This document shows, piece by piece, positions 60,300 to 64,000 of a stretch of 64,000 nt of DNA. The position numbers were made by a program, and so were the translations under genes. The notes beneath the pieces are model-generated. The model worked only from the letters and a program-made list of their open reading frames with translations. It was not told where the DNA came from and did not search any database. The DNA is taken from NCBI RefSeq assembly GCF_014698795.1, contig NZ_JACJTR010000018.1:1-64000 (forward strand), read 5' to 3'. Within the stretch, counting starts at the first letter, position 1. Each line of letters starts with the position of its first letter. The DNA comes from Nostoc sp. FACHB-892. Lineage in GTDB: Bacteria > Cyanobacteriota > Cyanobacteriia > Cyanobacteriales > Nostocaceae.

Positions 60300-60410
60300 A
60301 TGCGTGATCCACAAAAGAACCAGATTAAAATCGAGCCGGCAACCCTAGTATTAATTGTGTCTCTACTAATACTTTTGCCTTTATTGTTTGTTGGTTTTTT
60401 ATCACAGTGA
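60300..60410 (+). CDS. Very small membrane protein (36 residues)
   Basis: MRDPQKNQIKIEPATLVLIV then SLLILLPLLFVGFLSQ: a charged start and one strong membrane helix, the form of single-span photosynthetic or stress peptides. Not identified. The frame is clean, but length gives little statistical support. Confidence 0.45.
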   Translation: MRDPQKNQIKIEPATLVLIVSLLILLPLLFVGFLSQ

Positions 60411-60502
60411 AGCTCGTGAAGAATACTCAACAGATATATTCTCACAACGTTTCTCACAAATTTTCAGACAATGTAAGGGCGATGCCTACGCCTTTTTATA
60501 TC

Positions 60503-60529
60503 GGTGCGTTAAGCTACTTTTAACGCACC
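60503..60529 (-). terminator. Hairpin at the end of the aminotransferase gene
   Basis: GGTGCGTTAA (60503-60512) and TTAACGCACC (60520-60529) form a perfect 10-bp stem, 15 bases past the stop of the minus-strand gene. The 3' side lacks a long U-run. Confidence 0.6.
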
Positions 60530-60544
60530 ACCTTAACGCCAAAA

Positions 60545-61693
60545 CTACTTAGGCAAAACCTGCCGTAGTGCTGCTAAAAGTTGGTCAACACTTTCTTTAC
60601 GACTATTAAAGCCCATTAATCCGACGCGCCAAACTTTACCAGCGAGTTCGCCAAGACCACCGCCAATTTCAATATTATGTTCATTGAGTAACTGCCGGGC
60701 GATCGCTTTACCATCTACCCCTGTTGGAATGCAGACAGTGGTAAGCGTTGGCAGTCTATACTCTTGCTCAACGTGCATACTCAGTCCTAAACTCTCCAAT
60801 CCTTCCCAGAGATATTCTACGTTTTTCTGATGACGCTGCCAGGAGTTTGCTAGCCCCTCTTCTGCAAGTAAACGTAGTGCTTCCCGCAATGCATAATATA
60901 AATTAATGGGTGCTGTGTGGTGATAGGTGCGTTCAGCACCCCAATACTTACCCAATAGCAGCATATCCAAATACCAGTTTGCAACCTTTGTTTGGCGCTG
61001 TTGCAATTTCTCAACGGCACGCGCACTCATTGTAAAGGGGGAAGCACCAGGCGGGCAACCCAATCCTTTTTGGCTACAACTATAGGCTAAGTCAACTCCC
61101 CAAGCATCCAAAAACAAGGGAACGCCGCCCAAACTCGTCACCGTATCCACTAACAACAAAGTGCCAAATTCACGACACAAATCAGCGACCCCTTCCAAAG
61201 GTTGACGTGCGCCGGTGGAGGTTTCGGCATGAACTAGAGCTAAAATGGTTGGACGATGAGTTTCTAGGGCTGTTTGGAGTTCATCGAGGTTGAAAACTTG
61301 TCCCCAAGGTTTAGTAATGGTTCGTACATCCGCACCATAACGTCCAGCCATATCTACGAGGCGATTACCAAAGTAACCAGCTACACCAATCAAAACCACA
61401 TCACCAGGTTCTACAGCATTGGCGATAGTTGCTTCCATTGCGGCTGTTCCCGTACCACTGACTGCAATGGTAAGTGGGTTTTCTGTTTGCCATACATAGC
61501 GTAGCAATGACTGAATTTCATCCATGAGTTCGAGAAACGCTGGGTCAAGATGCCCAACTGGTGAGGTATTCATCGCCTGGAGAACTGTGGGATGGGCATT
61601 GGAGGGTCCTGGCCCTAACAGTAGACGGGATGGGATTTCTAGGGGTGTGAGTTGCAAGCGCCCAGAGTCGTTGATTGAAATTGTTTGCGTCAT
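60545..61693 (-). CDS. Alanine/serine-glyoxylate aminotransferase family protein
   Basis: 382 residues, class V PLP enzyme. LLLGPGPSNAHPTVLQAM then VGHLDPAFLELMDEI is the typical start. VSGTGTAAMEATIANAVEPG holds the phosphate-binding turn. LVHAETSTGARQPLEGVADL and LLVDTVTSLGGVPL (PLP Asp) follow. The Schiff-base Lys is in SCSQKGLGCPPG near 201. Transfers amino groups between alanine or serine and glyoxylate; in cyanobacteria a photorespiratory enzyme making glycine and pyruvate. The paired GTG/GHL motifs fit this clade; exact donor preference is not readable. Confidence 0.93.
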   Translation of the reverse strand: MTQTISINDSGRLQLTPLEIPSRLLLGPGPSNAHPTVLQAMNTSPVGHLDPAFLELMDEIQSLLRYVWQTENPLTIAVSGTGTAAMEATIANAVEPGDVVLIGVAGYFGNRLVDMAGRYGADVRTITKPWGQVFNLDELQTALETHRPTILALVHAETSTGARQPLEGVADLCREFGTLLLVDTVTSLGGVPLFLDAWGVDLAYSCSQKGLGCPPGASPFTMSARAVEKLQQRQTKVANWYLDMLLLGKYWGAERTYHHTAPINLYYALREALRLLAEEGLANSWQRHQKNVEYLWEGLESLGLSMHVEQEYRLPTLTTVCIPTGVDGKAIARQLLNEHNIEIGGGLGELAGKVWRVGLMGFNSRKESVDQLLAALRQVLPK

Positions 61694-62026
61694 AATCTGT
61701 CTTGCCTAGAGGATACTTACCGAATCATAAAGCGATCGCATCACCGATGTTTTAGCAAATCAGAACTTACGCATTGGAAACCTGAAACCTCGTTTGCATA
61801 GCGCACTCCCCCCTAACGCCTTTTCAAAAATCCATTACCCACATCTTTCTTAACATTGCTGTAATTAGATGGTAGGCTTGCCTAGTTATTCTGAATTTTA
61901 AGGAATTTTACTGATATTTTAATCGACTTTCTTGAAGCAGAAAAATAGTTTCGTAAATTTACGATGTTTTTCTATGAAGATAACTGTCATTTTAGAGAGA
62001 GAAATTTTTGAAAAGAGAGTTGATAT
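61694..62026. other. Divergent intergenic region
   Basis: Promoters for the aminotransferase (minus) and the Mo-nitro_C gene (plus). A repeat end GAACTTACGCATTGG at 61765-61779 is the MITE family of 10038-10195. Nothing else seen. Confidence 0.4.
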
Positions 62027-62314
62027 ATGAATTCCTTCAATAAAGACTGTTCAAATAACAATTTATTAAACCAGATACGTTATCAGCTTGATAGATTAGA
62101 AATACATAATCCTAATCTTGCCAAGCTTTTATGCAAAATCATTCCATCTAACTGTCCTTTTGAAAGAACTGTGAAAGTTTTAGGGCGAACTCTTTTTCAC
62201 ATTCCACCATTGTGTAAAATCAACCCCCTTTATGAACAAATAGTTGGTCTTCGTTACAAGTGTTTATTATATTTAGTAGATGAATGTGGTGAAGATGCGA
62301 CTAGGTATTGTTAA
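62027..62314 (+). CDS. Mo-dependent nitrogenase C-terminus-like protein
   Basis: 95 residues. LDRLEIHNPNLAKLLCKIIP then SNCPFERTVKVLGRTLFHIP, PLCKINPLYEQIVGLRYKCL and LYLVDECGEDATRYC match the 'Mo-dependent nitrogenase, C-terminus' family, with conserved Cys (IP..CPFE, PPLCK, DECGED, YC-end). Members occur in several copies in cyanobacteria, including ones with no link to nitrogenase; the Cys set suggests a metal cluster or redox role. No nif genes are in the window. The sequence is complete. Confidence 0.9.
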   Translation: MNSFNKDCSNNNLLNQIRYQLDRLEIHNPNLAKLLCKIIPSNCPFERTVKVLGRTLFHIPPLCKINPLYEQIVGLRYKCLLYLVDECGEDATRYC

Positions 62315-63200
62315 ATTGAGATTTTCTTTAAAATAAATATAAAGTAGTTAGGAACAATATTGGAGTTCTGTAAATTATAACTCCTAACAGGATTTTCAGT
62401 ATTTGACATCAATTTTCATCAAGCTTGCGCTAATTGGAATATTGACTGTAAAGACCTCTACTTTAACTGTCATATCAGGTTATATCCGCTTAATGAGTAA
62501 GAAGGGCGATCGCTTGCAAGATATTGGCTATGGAGCTTATAAGTCTATGTTTTAGCTGATTTCGTTGTCTACTCAGCTAAAACATAACAATTATCAAAAT
62601 AATTGTTAAGAGTAAACTGTAATTTTAAATATAATAAGCTACTGGCATTCGATTTTTGAATTATTCGTAAAAAGTTAGCTCCCCGACAATTTTTATGAAG
62701 TTTATGAAGTAGGGGATCTGGACACCGGGGATTTTCACAAAATAATCAATGCGTAACGAAACTTACCCCGTTATCATGTATTAGTCATATTTTAATGCAT
62801 CGCCAAAAAGAGGGATACTATTTTTCCATCTTAAGATAGATATATTGATAAAGCTATTAGTATTTACTTCTACAGTCAATAAGGCATAGGCTTTAGACTT
62901 ATATTATTATATATTTAATAATTCCTGATTTATATTGCAAAACTTCCACTTATGATTATTATGCTCAAAATCTTCTGGTAAACTCTTTTGTCTAACTTTT
63001 GGATTCAGCATTTATCCCATATGGTAGAAAGAATTGTTAATAAAAGTTGATAACTTAGACACAAGTGAGATTATTGAGGCAGTAATGAGTATTATTGCTT
63101 AAATAATTTTAGGGCTTTTAGCAGGTGCGATAGAGTATCCGCCCGCCATAGGCGATGTTTATCAATTCTGTAAAATAATAATTTCTGGAAGTGTAAATCT
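62315..63200. other. Long AT-rich intergenic region
   Basis: No intact gene. It contains the GlsB/YeaQ-like remnant at 63085-63132. A repeat reading GTATCCGCCCGCCATAGGCG lies directly before the catalase gene (63137-63156). TTTATGAAGTTTATGAAGTA near 62693 is a short direct duplication. Confidence 0.5.
63085..63132 (+). pseudogene. GlsB/YeaQ/YmgE-type remnant
   Basis: ATG at 63085 gives MSIIA, then TAA where the family has Trp, then IILGLLAGAI. MSIIAWIILGLLAGAIAK is the well-known start of this stress-induced membrane family. After 63132 the sequence changes to a palindromic repeat (GCGATAGAGTATCCGCCCGC). So it is a fragment, truncated at the repeat. Confidence 0.6.
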
Positions 63201-63893
63201 ATGTTTTTTCACAAAAAAGAGCCTATTCATGCAGTTAACGTAACTGAACCAAACCCTCGTTTTGCTCAGTTACTTTTAGAGCAGTTTGGCGGAGCTACTG
63301 GAGAACTTAGTGCAGCACTTCAATACTGGGTTCAATCATTCCATGTAGAAAATGCTGGAATCAGAGATATGCTCCAAGACATTGCAATTGAGGAATTCAG
63401 CCATTTAGAAATGGTTGGCAAACTCATTGAAGCTCATACTAAGAATACGGATCAAACAGAGGCTTATAAAAGTACTTTGTTTGCAGTCCGAGGGATAGGG
63501 CCTCATTTTCTAGATAGTCAGGGTAATGCTTGGACTGCAAGTTACTTGAATGAAGGCGGAGATGTAGTGCGTGATTTGAGAGCTAACGTTGCAGCTGAAG
63601 CTGGCGCTCGTCAGACTTACGAAGAGTTAATTAAGTTGGCAACTGACAAAGGAACCCAAGAGACTTTAGTCCATCTGTTAACACGAGAAATTTCTCATAC
63701 CCAGATGTTTATGAAAGCTCTAGATTCGCTAGGTAAGTTGACAGATCCGTTCTTTGGTAATATTAAGCCAGATGAAACTGTTGCTCTCTACTACAACCTA
63801 TCTACAAACGGAAATGGTCAAGATGAGCGTGGCCCTTGGAATTCTGAACCAACATTCAAATATATTGCTAATCCCTTAGAAAGCCACTCTTAA
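63201..63893 (+). CDS. katB: Manganese catalase
   Basis: 230 residues, the usual short cyanobacterial length. The di-Mn ligands are visible: Glu in FGGATGELSAALQYWVQSFH, Glu and His in QDIAIEEFSHLEMVGKLI, Glu in ANVAAEAGARQTYEELIKLA and His in LLTREISHTQMFMKALDS. The C-terminal tail NGQDERGPWNSEP is typical. It disproportionates H2O2 in the cytoplasm without heme; in Anabaena such enzymes respond to salt and drought. The promoter region holds a palindromic repeat 40-60 bases before the ATG, which may affect expression. Symbol by family likeness. Confidence 0.95.
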   Translation: MFFHKKEPIHAVNVTEPNPRFAQLLLEQFGGATGELSAALQYWVQSFHVENAGIRDMLQDIAIEEFSHLEMVGKLIEAHTKNTDQTEAYKSTLFAVRGIGPHFLDSQGNAWTASYLNEGGDVVRDLRANVAAEAGARQTYEELIKLATDKGTQETLVHLLTREISHTQMFMKALDSLGKLTDPFFGNIKPDETVALYYNLSTNGNGQDERGPWNSEPTFKYIANPLESHS

Positions 63894-64000
63894 CTCCACC
63901 AGTTAGAGCTTAGGTTAATTTCAGGTGAAGGGATTTTGGTTAAATTATTTGAAAGCTCCCTATTCTCTGGTGGGCAAACAGCCCACCTTCTTTTCTTTAC

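Noticed and set aside
62027..62314. Evidence for a nitrogenase locus
   Set aside because: The Mo-nitro_C family occurs in many copies outside nif clusters and no nif gene is present.

Overview
The window comes from a filamentous, Nostoc-like cyanobacterium. Evidence: a high-light-inducible protein, Mg-protoporphyrin monomethyl ester cyclase, heme oxygenase and HemN together, a Mo-nitrogenase C-terminal-like protein, Mn-catalase, PEP-CTERM-like and RTX-type proteins, many GCGATCGC octamers, and the short tandem and palindromic repeats typical of Nostocales. I saw no rRNA, tRNA or CRISPR array.

Layout. 0-2.4 kb: transposase edge, response-regulator remnant, an hli gene and a decayed IS4-family element whose ends I can define (971-2424). 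2.4-15.4 kb: glycosyltransferase, two small coupled genes, an RTX protein with a palindromic leader, a PEP-CTERM-like protein, an MFS exporter, a membrane protein, three MITE-like elements, a 685-residue YD/Ca-binding repeat protein, photolyase and a cupin. 15.5-18.1 kb: a compact microviridin-type (graspetide) locus with two ATP-grasp ligases and a precursor carrying three core sequences. 18.8-29.0 kb: a CBM20-SGNH-DUF1796 fusion, a 2004-residue Ser/Thr kinase/ATPase/GAF/PAS/histidine kinase overlapping its NarL-type regulator, and a DsbA-like protein.

29.4-49.5 kb is an accessory island of redox and detoxification enzymes: two VOC/glyoxalase proteins, several SDR/NAD-binding enzymes, FMN reductase, NIPSNAP, nitronate monooxygenase, GMC oxidoreductase, nitrilase, thioredoxin-like Tat protein, peroxiredoxin-like protein and two epoxide-hydrolase-like enzymes. 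It is full of remnants (glycosyltransferase, NIPSNAP, RidA, GMC). Its right half is visibly richer in G+C than the flanks. Three of its genes share one leader with an ACTCAA-N5-TTGAGT dyad at a fixed distance from the start codon. Three unrelated proteins carry related Tat signal peptides. This suggests a co-regulated island assembled by transfer and local duplication.

49.5-53.1 kb is the low-oxygen tetrapyrrole module: acsF (chlAII-type) divergent from ho2-hemN. 53.5-64 kb: DUF1499, ChaB-like, UvrD-like helicase, membrane and very small membrane proteins, a class V aminotransferase, a Mo-nitro_C protein and Mn-catalase.

The strongest candidates for something new are the multi-core microviridin precursor with one variant and one eroded core, the shared-operator island, and the reuse of one Tat signal on unrelated enzymes.
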